Positions 41,277 through 50,594 of a stretch of DNA of 64,000 nucleotides are shown piece by piece. The stretch spans positions 744,001-808,000 of the forward strand of contig NZ_CP019704.1 of assembly GCF_002005425.1 (NCBI RefSeq), given 5' to 3'. The notes beneath the pieces were generated by a model. That model made no database searches and had not been told where the DNA came from. It saw only the letters and a program-made list of their open reading frames with translations. Source of the DNA: Polaribacter sp. BM10 (GTDB lineage: Bacteria; Bacteroidota; Bacteroidia; Flavobacteriales; Flavobacteriaceae). Numbering within the stretch: the stretch's first letter is position 1; each line of letters starts with the position of its first letter. A program made the position numbers and the translations under genes.

Positions 41277-43262
41277 TTGAAGTTAGTAAGCTTTCTTTTT
41301 ATATTTTTAAGTACGTTTATAAATCTTTATGGTTTTCAAAAAGTAAATAAGAACATTGATGTTGCTAAGGATTCTAGCAGTTTAAGAGCAAATGATAAGA
41401 TTGTTTTAGATACCGATTGGAACTTTTATTGGAATCAACTTTTAACACCAGAAAGTGTTAAATCTGCAGCAGTTTACAAGCAGGTTTCTTTACAAAATTG
41501 GACAAATTTTACTTTAAACAACCAAAAAAGTTTACCTTCTTTGGGTTTTGCAACCTATACAAAAACGGTGACCATACCTAGTGATCGAGTTGCGTCGTCA
41601 TTATATATACCTAAAATTTACGCTGCTTCAAAACTTTGGATTAACGGAGAATTTATTTCAGAGATAGGTGTTGTGGGTACCAATAGAAAAGAAACCTTGC
41701 ATCGAAGATTTTCGCAGATTATTCCTTTAAATTCAAACGAGTCTACTTTCGAAATCGTTTTGCAAGTTGCTAACTTTTATCACTCTAAAGGTGGTATTAC
41801 AGAACCTTTAGTCATTGCACCCACAAAACAATTATTTGATAAGAAAACAAAACGTATAGTTGCCGATATGATTTTTATTGGTTGCCTTGGTTTTATTGGA
41901 GTCTTTTTCTTGTTTTTTTACCTTTGGTATTGGAGCAAAGACCAAGCGGTGTTGAATTTTGCAATAATGTGTATTGCTTTGTCTTATATGGCTTTAAGTG
42001 ATCGTTATGCGCCATTTACACACCTTTTTAAAAATGCCAACTGGCTATTATTAACTAGAATAGAATACATTGCTTTATTTTTAGGGGGTTCTGCAGCTAG
42101 TTTGTTTTTTAATGATATTTTTAAAAAATTTAGGCATGCTATTTATGCTAAAATTATAAAAATTAGCTTCTGGACACTTACAAGTTTGGCAATCATTTTA
42201 CCTGCACCCTACTTTACATATCTCTTAATGCCATTTTTAGTTCTAATGCTTTTAAATCTAACGTATGTAGCGTTTATAATTATTAAAGTCATTTTTATAA
42301 AAAAATCTGAATCGATACTACTTTTGATAAGCATGTTATTAGGATCTGCAATTTTTATCATTCATATATTTTTCTTTATTGATGAAAATGATTTCGCCAT
42401 AATTTTTGTAAACTTTGGTTATGTTGTTGCTTTTTTATTATTGTCTATGCTTTTAATGAATCGTTTTTCGATTTCTTTTAAACAGTTAGAAATTTCTAAA
42501 GAATTGGCTCTTAAACAAAAAAAGGAAATTTCGTTGCAATCAGAAAAATTATCGCAAGCCAACTTAAAGTTAGAAGAAAATTTACTGCTTCTAGAAAATT
42601 ACAATACAGAGTTAGACGATTTTAATCATATTGTTTCTCACGATTTAAAATCTCCGTTAGTTTCGGTGTACTCTTTGGCTTCTTTTATAGAAGAAGATTT
42701 AAAAGACAATTTAGATGATAATACAAAGTATCATTTAAAACTTTTAAAAGATGTTGTTTCTAAAATGGAATCTTTAATCAATGGTTTATTAGCGTATTCT
42801 AAAGCAGCTAAAGGCAATAAAGTAAAAGCCTTTTTTAGCATACATCAACTATTAAACAAGGTATCTAGTGTTGTTGATAATCAGCATAAAAGTAGCATTA
42901 TTTTACCTGAAAAAAATGTAGATATTTATGCAAATGAAACAGAACTAAGTCATGTTTTTCAAAATTTAATTAGCAACGCAATTAAACACAACGATAAAGA
43001 AAAGGCAATTATAAAGATTGATGTTAAAGAAATAACAGAAGGATATTTGTTTAGTGTTACTGATAATGGACCCGGAATTGAAGAAAAATACCACGATAAA
43101 ATCTTTAAAATCTTTAGTCAATTAAAAATTAATGAAGATGTAGAAAGTACAGGAATTGGTTTGGCTATTGTTAAAAAAATTATTACTCAGAATAAAGGAG
43201 AAATTACCATAGATTCTGATAAAGGGAAAGGGCTAACCATTAGTTTTACTTGGAAAATATAA
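41277..43262 (+). CDS. 7TM-DISM sensor histidine kinase
   Basis: 661 residues from TTG at 41277, where the signal sequence begins (MKLVSFLFIFLSTFINLYG). An extracytoplasmic 7TMR-DISM-type beta domain (about 35-180, WINGEFISEIGVVG) is followed by seven membrane spans (about 195-400) and a coiled coil (about 410-450). The HisKA (phospho-His in HIVSHDLKSPLVS) and HATPase (NLISNAIKHND, DNGPGIEEKYH, GTGIGLAIVKKI) complete a kinase without receiver. No response regulator is next to it, so the partner is elsewhere. Confidence 0.85.
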   Translation: MKLVSFLFIFLSTFINLYGFQKVNKNIDVAKDSSSLRANDKIVLDTDWNFYWNQLLTPESVKSAAVYKQVSLQNWTNFTLNNQKSLPSLGFATYTKTVTIPSDRVASSLYIPKIYAASKLWINGEFISEIGVVGTNRKETLHRRFSQIIPLNSNESTFEIVLQVANFYHSKGGITEPLVIAPTKQLFDKKTKRIVADMIFIGCLGFIGVFFLFFYLWYWSKDQAVLNFAIMCIALSYMALSDRYAPFTHLFKNANWLLLTRIEYIALFLGGSAASLFFNDIFKKFRHAIYAKIIKISFWTLTSLAIILPAPYFTYLLMPFLVLMLLNLTYVAFIIIKVIFIKKSESILLLISMLLGSAIFIIHIFFFIDENDFAIIFVNFGYVVAFLLLSMLLMNRFSISFKQLEISKELALKQKKEISLQSEKLSQANLKLEENLLLLENYNTELDDFNHIVSHDLKSPLVSVYSLASFIEEDLKDNLDDNTKYHLKLLKDVVSKMESLINGLLAYSKAAKGNKVKAFFSIHQLLNKVSSVVDNQHKSSIILPEKNVDIYANETELSHVFQNLISNAIKHNDKEKAIIKIDVKEITEGYLFSVTDNGPGIEEKYHDKIFKIFSQLKINEDVESTGIGLAIVKKIITQNKGEITIDSDKGKGLTISFTWKI

Positions 43263-43367
43263 AATACAATAACGATTGATAACTAAGGTATTTAATAGAT
43301 AGCAAACATGAATTAAATTGTATATTTGCCCTTACTTTATATAACTGTATTCTAAATAGTATTTTAA

Positions 43368-43985
43368 ATGGAAAAGCCTTTTAAAAAATTACACAATCAC
43401 TTAAAAGAAAAATTAACTTCTTTCGAAATTTCTGTACCAACAGAATTTCAAAAAGTAGCAATTCCTGCCATTAAAAGTGGTGCAAATTTATATTGTACAG
43501 CTTCAGAAAACAGTGGTAAATCAACAACATTAATACTTACAACTTTACATAAATTAAAGTGTGAAGAAGAAGGTGATGCACCAAGAGCTATTGTTTTAGT
43601 AGAAGACAACGAAAAAGCACAAGAACTGTACAATGCTTTTTTATTATACACAAGACATACAAGCTTAAGAGTTTATTTTGGTGATGAAAAAGAACATATA
43701 GACCTTTTAAAATCTGAAATTTTTGAAGGAATAGACATTCTTATTTCAACACCTAAAATTGTAAATAAATTATTATTACTAGAAGGATTAAACACAACAC
43801 AAGTAAAAATTTTAAGTGTTGATGATGCTTCTTTTTTATCTCAAAAATCTCCATACACAGATATAATTTCTATTACACAAAGCATTCATAAATGTCAGTT
43901 TGTAATTTATGCTGAAAAATTAGATGCTACATTAAAACGTTTTGAAGCTAATTTTATGGAGTATTCTAAAAAAATATCTGTTTAA
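43368..43985 (+). CDS. Single-domain DEAD-like helicase fragment, divergent motif II
   Basis: 205 residues, only the first RecA-like domain. Q-motif-like TEFQKVAIPA, Walker A ASENSGKST, TPKIV (for TPGR) and VDDA in the place of DEAD. The C-terminal helicase domain is absent, so it is unlikely to unwind RNA alone. Such short proteins occur in Flavobacteriaceae. Its stop overlaps by 4 bases the end of the convergent amine oxidase gene. Confidence 0.7.
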   Translation: MEKPFKKLHNHLKEKLTSFEISVPTEFQKVAIPAIKSGANLYCTASENSGKSTTLILTTLHKLKCEEEGDAPRAIVLVEDNEKAQELYNAFLLYTRHTSLRVYFGDEKEHIDLLKSEIFEGIDILISTPKIVNKLLLLEGLNTTQVKILSVDDASFLSQKSPYTDIISITQSIHKCQFVIYAEKLDATLKRFEANFMEYSKKISV

Positions 43986-46069
43986 ACCAATTGTTTGCTC
44001 ATTTTGGTTAAGGCCACATCGGGTGCTGATAAAGTTCCCCATGTAGTTTCCATTTGTTTAATTTTATCGTGCGCACCAGCTTGTTTTAAAATGCTTAACA
44101 CGGCGTTGTATGCAGAATCTAAAGCACCAACAATCCAACCATGGTGAACAGAACAACATTCTCCTGCAAAATGTAAAGAACCATTAAATTCTGGTGTTAA
44201 TAAGGTTGGATATAAACTTTTAAATTGGCCCGGTTTAAAAAGAGCAAAGGCACCACCATTGGCATGATTATCCCAAAACCAAGTTTTGGTTGTTTCCTCT
44301 GGTTTATAACCTGCAAAATGTTCGTAAATATCTACTTCTGGATATAAATATTGAATTCCTTTTAAACATTCGTTTACTCTTTCTTCATCAGAAAGGGCAC
44401 CTATTCTTTCGGCATCTTGTGCCCAACAATAAATTTGTAAAACACCACCTTCTGCATCATAGCCATAAGATGGGTATACAATTTGTCTATTCGATTTGTC
44501 TGACACTGCAACGCCCAAACCTTTATCTTGTCTTTCGCCTAAAGTTGCCCAAAATTGTTTTTTAAATGTAATAAAAGCTTTAAAAGACGGCATATAATTA
44601 CATTCTCTAATAGCTCTTGCTTTTGAAAAAGATAAATTATCAAAGAAATTTTCTTTTAAATCTCCGTTTAAATACGCTCCGTTTGGCAATGTTGTAATTA
44701 CATACGGATACTGTTTTTCTTTAGTTTTACCATGATTTCTAATGGTCATTTTAACTCCGCCATGACCTTCGTATAAGTTTTCATCATAATTAATATGAGT
44801 AACTCTGTGTTCTAAATGTACACGTTCTTTCTTTTTAGATTTTGAACCTTGTACTGGTGCAGAAGCATCTGCAGCCGGAACTGTTTTTGGTGGTGCTGCT
44901 GCTATTGTTAAATTATCTGGAGAGTACCCAACTTTACCATTTAAACCCGGTTTCATACCAATTAATTCTTGTGCTCTTTGTCCGTCTTCTGTTAAAATAC
45001 CTTTCTCTAAATTTAAAACAGTTTTACAAGCATCAGGAAAATGTTGCATTCCTTTATCCATCGTAATCATATAAATATTTTGATCTGTGGCATCGTACGA
45101 ATTTTTGCTACCATCCCAATCATAACTTGCCAAAATAATTTCTACAAAAGATACAGAATACATGCCCGTACCAACATTTAAGGTTTCTAAATAACTGGCA
45201 ATATTGTAAGGTAAATGAGCTGTTTTTTCTCCCATTGCAGGATTGTAGTATTCACCTAAATCGCCAAGTGTAAAAACATTAGTTAGATACGCCCACATAG
45301 AAAAATTGTCAAATTTCATTAACTTTTTAAATCCTTTTGAAAAAGATTGATTAATTGCCGTGATAAAAGGTTCATTCACTTTATCTAAAATTTTATTAAT
45401 TGGTAAAAAAGATTCTGAACCTAACGTTGTTTTAGTTACCCAAACCATTGGGATATCTCCGCCTTTATCTACACCAAAATTTAAAGCATTGAGATTAGAA
45501 TCTTCTGCTACAATTGGTTTTTTCATGTTGTTATAACGCAATCTTTGTACCGGAGAATTGTAATAGAATTTTCTCCAAATTAACATGGTATCTTCTAAAT
45601 CGTTTCTTTTTAGAACTGCATTTACAGACAAAGCAAGTTGTTGTACTGGTAGCATATCATTAGAAAACTGTGGAATTCTCATACCACCTACTTCACCATA
45701 CAAACCTGCTTTGTTTGTATCTTTTGCATCATACTTTGTAGAATACCAAGTATCTATTCTACCACCTACTCTTTCTGAACTTTCAAATATTTCAAACTCT
45801 ATATTTAAAGACTGTAGTATCAATCCGGAATATAAACCTGCAAAACCGCCACCAATAATTCCTACTATTGGTTTGTCTGCTTTCTCAGAATTTATGTGTT
45901 CGTTAAAATGGTTCGCTTTGGGTCTACTTCTATGTTTTTCTACTATACTTTGATAATCTTTACCATAGTTTTCTATCAAAAATTCTGAAAAAGCATTTCT
46001 AACAGAATTTTTTCTTTTGTTATCAATATCGATAGATTTTGCATTGGGTCTAAAAGGTAAATAGCTCAT
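43982..46069 (-). CDS. Flavin-containing amine oxidase (FAD-dependent)
   Basis: 695 residues. Rossmann FAD motif GIIGGGFAGLYSGLILQ at about 70-86, followed by FEIFESSERVGGRIDTWY. The C-terminal FAD contact is LHFAGECCSVHHGWIVGALDSAYNAV. A Pro/Ala/Lys-rich insert (about 392-415, APPKTVPAADASAP) looks like a flexible loop. It belongs with monoamine or L-amino-acid oxidases and should release H2O2; the substrate is not clear. Divergent from a TetR gene with a palindromic operator in the shared intergenic region. Confidence 0.85.
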   Translation of the reverse strand: MSYLPFRPNAKSIDIDNKRKNSVRNAFSEFLIENYGKDYQSIVEKHRSRPKANHFNEHINSEKADKPIVGIIGGGFAGLYSGLILQSLNIEFEIFESSERVGGRIDTWYSTKYDAKDTNKAGLYGEVGGMRIPQFSNDMLPVQQLALSVNAVLKRNDLEDTMLIWRKFYYNSPVQRLRYNNMKKPIVAEDSNLNALNFGVDKGGDIPMVWVTKTTLGSESFLPINKILDKVNEPFITAINQSFSKGFKKLMKFDNFSMWAYLTNVFTLGDLGEYYNPAMGEKTAHLPYNIASYLETLNVGTGMYSVSFVEIILASYDWDGSKNSYDATDQNIYMITMDKGMQHFPDACKTVLNLEKGILTEDGQRAQELIGMKPGLNGKVGYSPDNLTIAAAPPKTVPAADASAPVQGSKSKKKERVHLEHRVTHINYDENLYEGHGGVKMTIRNHGKTKEKQYPYVITTLPNGAYLNGDLKENFFDNLSFSKARAIRECNYMPSFKAFITFKKQFWATLGERQDKGLGVAVSDKSNRQIVYPSYGYDAEGGVLQIYCWAQDAERIGALSDEERVNECLKGIQYLYPEVDIYEHFAGYKPEETTKTWFWDNHANGGAFALFKPGQFKSLYPTLLTPEFNGSLHFAGECCSVHHGWIVGALDSAYNAVLSILKQAGAHDKIKQMETTWGTLSAPDVALTKMSKQLV

Positions 46070-46212
46070 AATTATTAATTAAAGTTTTAGTGATACAAAC
46101 TTATTTATTATCCAATTTTTGCATTAGCGTATAAATACCCGTTTATAAAATCGGTTATTAGGGTTTAGTTATCAGTTTATTAAGTATTATGTTAAGTTTT
46201 GTTAAAAAAAAA

Positions 46213-46224
46213 GAATGAACATTC
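46213..46224 (+). promoter_or_regulatory. TetR-type operator GAATGAACATTC
   Basis: Perfect inverted repeat GAATG-AA-CATTC, extended as AATGAACATTCATT, in the 191-base gap between the divergent amine oxidase and TetR genes. This TGAATGAACATTCA form is a common TetR/AcrR autoregulatory site. A near -7 box TATATTTA follows at about 46235, so binding would block the TetR promoter. Confidence 0.65.
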
Positions 46225-46260
46225 ATTTTTTTACTATATTTACATCGTAATTAGAAAACA

Positions 46261-46845
46261 ATGGTAAAACTTCAGAAAAGCATAGATAAAAGAAACGCGT
46301 TAATAAAAGCCACAATTGAGTTGGTTAACAATAACGGTTTTCATGCAACACCTATGAGTAAAATAGCTAAAATGGCTAAGGTTTCTCCTGCAACGATCTA
46401 CTTATATTTCGAGAATAAACAAGACTTGGTAAATAAAACGTACATAGAAGTGAAAGCAAAATATACAGATTACGCTTTCGAAAATTACCATGCAGATATG
46501 CCTGTAGAAGAAGGATTTAAATTGATATGGCACAGAATTGCAGAGTTTAAATTAAAAGAATGTGAAAATGCAATGTTTTTAGCACAATGCGACAACACAC
46601 CAATGATTGATGAGCCAAGTAGAATTGAAGGAATTAAACATTTACAGCCCCTACTCGACTTATGGACTAGAGGAAAAGAACAAAATTTAATCAAACCAAT
46701 GTCAGATTATTTATTGTATGCGTATGCAATAAATCCGTTATCATTTTTAATGATTTCTCAAAAAAGAGGTTCGTTCACTTTAAATGAAACGCATTTAGAT
46801 GACGCCTACGAATCGGCATGGAACAGTATAAAAGTGATCAAATAA
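46261..46845 (+). CDS. TetR/AcrR-family regulator
   Basis: 194 residues. N-terminal HTH at 10-55: ALIKATIELVNNNGFHATPMSKIAKMAKVSPATIYLYFENKQDLVNK. The ligand domain is unremarkable. It heads a same-strand run with nitroreductase, YqhD-like dehydrogenase and DJ-1-like protein (gaps 25, 40 and 1 bases), so it probably represses this detoxification operon and itself, and maybe the divergent amine oxidase. Confidence 0.9.
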   Translation: MVKLQKSIDKRNALIKATIELVNNNGFHATPMSKIAKMAKVSPATIYLYFENKQDLVNKTYIEVKAKYTDYAFENYHADMPVEEGFKLIWHRIAEFKLKECENAMFLAQCDNTPMIDEPSRIEGIKHLQPLLDLWTRGKEQNLIKPMSDYLLYAYAINPLSFLMISQKRGSFTLNETHLDDAYESAWNSIKVIK

Positions 46846-46870
46846 ACAAATAGATATAAATTAAAATAAC

Positions 46871-47503
46871 ATGGAATTATTAGATAAATTAAATTGGAGA
46901 TACGCCGCTAAAGCAATGAACGGTGAAAAAGTATCTGAAGATAAAATAGAGCGAATTTTAGAAGCTTCTAGATTAGCAGCAACATCAAGTGGTTTACAGC
47001 CTTTTGAAATTATTGTTGTAAAAAATCAAGAAATTAAAGAAAAAATTAGACCAATTGCTTGGAATCAATCTGTAATTACAGACTGTTCTCACCTTTTAGT
47101 TTTTGCTGCTTGGGACACGTATACAGAAGAAAGAATTAACTATATGTTCGATTTAACTAACGAAATTCGTGGTTTTAAAAACGAAGGATGGGAAAATTAC
47201 AGACAAATGTTATTAAGTTCTTATCCGCAAAAAGATGCAGACGAAAACTTTAATCATGCTGCAAAACAAGCATACATTGCTTTTGCACACGCAATTATTG
47301 CTGCTGCTTATGAAGGCGTAGACGCAACACCTTTAGAAGGTTTTGACCCTGCTGCAGTAGATGAAATCTTAAACCTAAATGAAAAAGGTTTAAAAAGTGC
47401 AGTTTTATTGCCTTTAGGTTATAGAAAAGAAGATGAAGATTGGTTGGTAAACTTAGTTAAAGTTAGAAAGCCAATGAAAGATTTAGTAACTGTTATAGAG
47501 TAG
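46871..47503 (+). CDS. NfsB-like nitroreductase / NAD(P)H-dependent flavin oxidoreductase
   Basis: 210 residues, full length for the family. RYAAKAMNGEKVSEDKIERILEASRLAATSSGLQPFEIIVV is the FMN-phosphate-binding start. HAIIAAAYEGVDATPLEGFDP and VLLPLGYRKEDEDW are the family end motifs. It reduces nitro groups, quinones or flavins with NAD(P)H. Second gene of the TetR-led operon. Confidence 0.9.
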   Translation: MELLDKLNWRYAAKAMNGEKVSEDKIERILEASRLAATSSGLQPFEIIVVKNQEIKEKIRPIAWNQSVITDCSHLLVFAAWDTYTEERINYMFDLTNEIRGFKNEGWENYRQMLLSSYPQKDADENFNHAAKQAYIAFAHAIIAAAYEGVDATPLEGFDPAAVDEILNLNEKGLKSAVLLPLGYRKEDEDWLVNLVKVRKPMKDLVTVIE

Positions 47504-47543
47504 TAATTTATCATTACGAAGTATCAACCCAAAAAAAAGAAAA

Positions 47544-48704
47544 ATGAATAATTTCGATTTTAAAAATCCTACCAAAATTATTTTTGGTAAAGACACAATA
47601 AAAAATATCAAAGAAGAAATTCCTGCGGATGCAAAAGTATTAATGCTATACGGAGGTGGAAGTATTAAGAAAAACGGAATCTATGAACAAGTAAAAACTG
47701 CTTTAGCGGATGTTGATGTTACTGAGTTTGGAGGTATTCCTGCAAATCCGGAATATGCAAAGCTAATGGATGCCTTAAAAGTTATTAAAGATGAAAATAT
47801 TACATATTTATTAGCTGTTGGTGGTGGTTCTGTAATAGATGGAACAAAATTTTTATCTGCAGCAGCAGTTTATGATGGCAAAACACCTTGGGATATTTTA
47901 ACTAAAAATATTAGAACAGAAAAAGGAATGCCTTTTGGAACTGTTTTAACTTTACCAGCAACGGGTTCTGAAATGAATTCTGGAGCTGTAATTACTAGAG
48001 AAGAAACTAAAGAAAAATTAGCCATGGGTGGTCCTGGTTTATTTCCTGTTTTTTCGATTTTAGATCCTCAAGTAATAACTTCTATTCCTAAACGTCAATT
48101 AGTTAATGGTTTAACAGATGCATTTACACATGTTTTAGAACAATATATGACATACCCTGTTGGTGCATTATTGCAAGATAGATTTGCAGAAAGTATTTTA
48201 CAGACACTGATAGAAATTGCTCCTAAGGTATTAGAAGATCCTACAGATTACAAAGCAGCTTCTAATTTTATGTGGAGTTGTACAATGGCTTTAAATGGTT
48301 TAATTCAAAAAGGTGTGCCAACAGATTGGGCAGTTCATGCAATTGGACATGAGCTTACAGCTTTATTTGGTATAGATCATGCACGTACGTTAGCAGTTAT
48401 TGCACCTAGCCATTACAAGTTTAACTTTGAAGATAAAAAAGAAAAGTTAGCACAATATGCAGAAAGAATTTGGGGAATTACCGAAGGTAGTACAGATGAT
48501 AAAGCATACGAAGCGATTACTAAAACAGAAGCATTTTTTAATAATTTAGGTATTGATACAAAACTATCTGATTATACAAAAGAGTATGAAGGTACTGCAG
48601 AAAAAATTGCGCAACGTTTTACAGATCGTGGTTGGACAGGTTTAGGAGAACATCAAACATTATCTCCAGAAAAAGTTGAAAAAATTGTAAAAATGGCTTA
48701 TTAA
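47544..48704 (+). CDS. yqhD: Iron-containing alcohol dehydrogenase, YqhD-like
   Basis: 386 residues. GGGSVIDGTKFL binds NADP(H), and the metal ligands are in GLTDAFTHVLEQY and AVHAIGHELTALFGIDHARTLA. It has the start NFDFKNPTKIIFGKDTI, as in E. coli YqhD, which reduces toxic short aldehydes with NADPH. In an operon with nitroreductase and a DJ-1-like protein it fits aldehyde and electrophile detoxification. The next gene begins one base after the stop. Confidence 0.88.
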   Translation: MNNFDFKNPTKIIFGKDTIKNIKEEIPADAKVLMLYGGGSIKKNGIYEQVKTALADVDVTEFGGIPANPEYAKLMDALKVIKDENITYLLAVGGGSVIDGTKFLSAAAVYDGKTPWDILTKNIRTEKGMPFGTVLTLPATGSEMNSGAVITREETKEKLAMGGPGLFPVFSILDPQVITSIPKRQLVNGLTDAFTHVLEQYMTYPVGALLQDRFAESILQTLIEIAPKVLEDPTDYKAASNFMWSCTMALNGLIQKGVPTDWAVHAIGHELTALFGIDHARTLAVIAPSHYKFNFEDKKEKLAQYAERIWGITEGSTDDKAYEAITKTEAFFNNLGIDTKLSDYTKEYEGTAEKIAQRFTDRGWTGLGEHQTLSPEKVEKIVKMAY

Positions 48705-48705
48705 T

Positions 48706-49512
48706 ATGAAATTACTAAAAACTATTGCCATCGCGTTAACTATTGTTACGGCATCAAGTTGTAAAGATAAAATATCAAAAAAAACTTCAGAAAATGATTC
48801 TGAAACATCAATAAAAACTAAAATAAATAAAAATATGAACGTATTATTTGTACTTACATCTCACGACAAATTAGGAGATACAGGAAAAAAAACAGGATTT
48901 TGGGTAGAAGAATTTGCAAACCCATATTATACATTATTAGATAAAGGTGCTAACATTACAATTGCAACACCAAACGGAGGAGCTGCACCAATAGATCCAA
49001 GTAGTGATGCACCAGATGCTGCTACAGAAGACACAGATAGATTTAACAAAGATGAAGAAGCAAAAGCTAAAATAGCGAACACTAAAAAGTTGTCTGATAT
49101 GAATGCAGATGATTTTGATGCAGTATTTTATCCTGGTGGTCACGGACCATTATGGGATTTAGCAAATGATGCAACTTCAATTGCTTTGATAGAGAAGTTT
49201 AATTCTCAAGAGAAGCCTGTAGCATTTGTATGCCACGCTCCTGCTGCTTTAAAAAGCGTAAAAGGAACAGACGGAGAACCTCTTGTTAAAGGTAAAAAAG
49301 TAACTGGTTTTACAAATACTGAAGAAGATGCTGTTGGATTAACTTCTGTGGTACCATTTTTAGTTGAAGATATGCTTAGTGCAAATGGCGGAATCTATTC
49401 TAAAAAAGAAGATTGGGCTGCTTATGCAATTCAAGACGGTAATTTAATTACAGGTCAAAACCCAGCTTCTTCTGAGTTAGTAGCAGAAAAATTATTAGAA
49501 AGTTTAAAATAA
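48706..49512 (+). CDS. DJ-1/PfpI (Hsp31-like) protein with lipoprotein signal
   Basis: 268 residues. The frame begins with MKLLKTIAIALTIVTASSC, a lipoprotein signal. The DJ-1 domain starts at MNVLFVLTSHDKLGDTGKKTGFWVEEF (about residue 44), and an ATG there could give a cytoplasmic form. Nucleophile Cys is in AFVCHAPAAL, with YPGGHGPLWDL before it. Relatives are glyoxalase III or protein-deglycase-type enzymes. Last gene of the operon, with a strong terminator 20 bases on. Confidence 0.8.
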   Translation: MKLLKTIAIALTIVTASSCKDKISKKTSENDSETSIKTKINKNMNVLFVLTSHDKLGDTGKKTGFWVEEFANPYYTLLDKGANITIATPNGGAAPIDPSSDAPDAATEDTDRFNKDEEAKAKIANTKKLSDMNADDFDAVFYPGGHGPLWDLANDATSIALIEKFNSQEKPVAFVCHAPAALKSVKGTDGEPLVKGKKVTGFTNTEEDAVGLTSVVPFLVEDMLSANGGIYSKKEDWAAYAIQDGNLITGQNPASSELVAEKLLESLK

Positions 49513-49532
49513 TTTAAACAGAAATAAATTAT

Positions 49533-49563
49533 AAAGGTTGCCGTTTAACGGCAACCTTTTTTT
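49533..49563 (+). terminator. Intrinsic terminator of detoxification operon
   Basis: Stem AAAGGTTGCCGTT / AACGGCAACCTTT with a short loop and a T run. It lies after the DJ-1-like gene. Confidence 0.85.
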
Positions 49564-49609
49564 ATGCAATTATTTTCAATAAAATAGTTCAAAAAACTAT
49601 CTTCGCGCC

Positions 49610-50518
49610 ATGTGGATGTATTTAGGTTTATTGGCTGCACTTTTTTTAGGATTACATAATTTATGTAAAAAACATGCAGTACAAGGTAATGAGGTTTTTC
49701 CGGTATTATTTGGTACAATAGCTTCTGGTTTTTTAGTGCTTTTACCTTTTTATTTTCTATCAATCTTTTACCCCGATTACACAAAAGAAATTGGTTTTTA
49801 CATCACTTCAATTCCGCTAAAAACTCATGGATTCATTTTTATAAAATCGATGATTATGGCCGCTTCATGGGTATTGGCATATCAAGCGTTAAAATTTTTA
49901 CCAATAACAATTGTTGCACCTATTAGATCTGCAGGACCTTTTTTTACTTTTATTGGCGCTATTATAATTTATAATGAACAACCTACTTTTTTACAATGGA
50001 TTGGCTTTTTTTTAATTATATTTTCTGTAATTCTTTATTCTAGAGTTGGTAAAAAAGAAGGAATTATTTTTAAAAAGAACAAATGGATATTTGCTATTAT
50101 TGGTGCTACTTTTTTAGGCGCTTCGAGTGGTTTATATGACAAGTTTTTAATTCAGAGTTTGTTATTGAATCCGCAGACATTGCAATTCTGGTTTTGTTTT
50201 TACACGGTGTTCATTTTGTTGATAATTTTAGCGGTAACTTGGTTTCCGTATTCCGAAAAAAGAAAGGCGTTTAAATTTAGATACACTATTATTGGTGTTG
50301 GTATATTATTACAAGCTGCAGATTATTTTTATTTTAAAGCCTTACAAGATCCAGAAGCTTTGATAATGCTTTTATCAGCAATTAAAAGAAGTCAGTTAAT
50401 TATTGCGGTAGTTATTGGAGGCATTTTATTCAAAGAAAAAAATAAACGTAAAAAACTAGTGCCTTTAGCGGGAATTATGATTGGTGTTTTCTTGATATTA
50501 TATGCCGCAGGAATTTAA
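49610..50518 (+). CDS. EamA-family (DMT) transporter
   Basis: 302 residues with ten membrane spans in two EamA repeats (about 1-140 and 155-300), as in drug/metabolite transporters: LGLLAALFLGLHNLCKKHAVQG start, APIRSAGPFFTFIGAIIIYNEQPT, and AIKRSQLIIAVVIGGILFKEK. Substrate unknown. A TATCTTCG box just before the ATG may be its -7 element. Monocistronic. Confidence 0.85.
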   Translation: MWMYLGLLAALFLGLHNLCKKHAVQGNEVFPVLFGTIASGFLVLLPFYFLSIFYPDYTKEIGFYITSIPLKTHGFIFIKSMIMAASWVLAYQALKFLPITIVAPIRSAGPFFTFIGAIIIYNEQPTFLQWIGFFLIIFSVILYSRVGKKEGIIFKKNKWIFAIIGATFLGASSGLYDKFLIQSLLLNPQTLQFWFCFYTVFILLIILAVTWFPYSEKRKAFKFRYTIIGVGILLQAADYFYFKALQDPEALIMLLSAIKRSQLIIAVVIGGILFKEKNKRKKLVPLAGIMIGVFLILYAAGI

Positions 50519-50594
50519 AAATTTATACCTCCTACTCTATTAAGATTAATGCTAAGAAGCTTATCTTTGTATTTAATTTTAAGTATTTAAAAAA

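Noticed and set aside
43982..46069. Opposite-strand open frames within the amine oxidase gene
   Set aside because: Several open frames (for example 45585-45953) lie on the other strand of a long gene with clear FAD motifs; they lack recognisable domains and are shadows.
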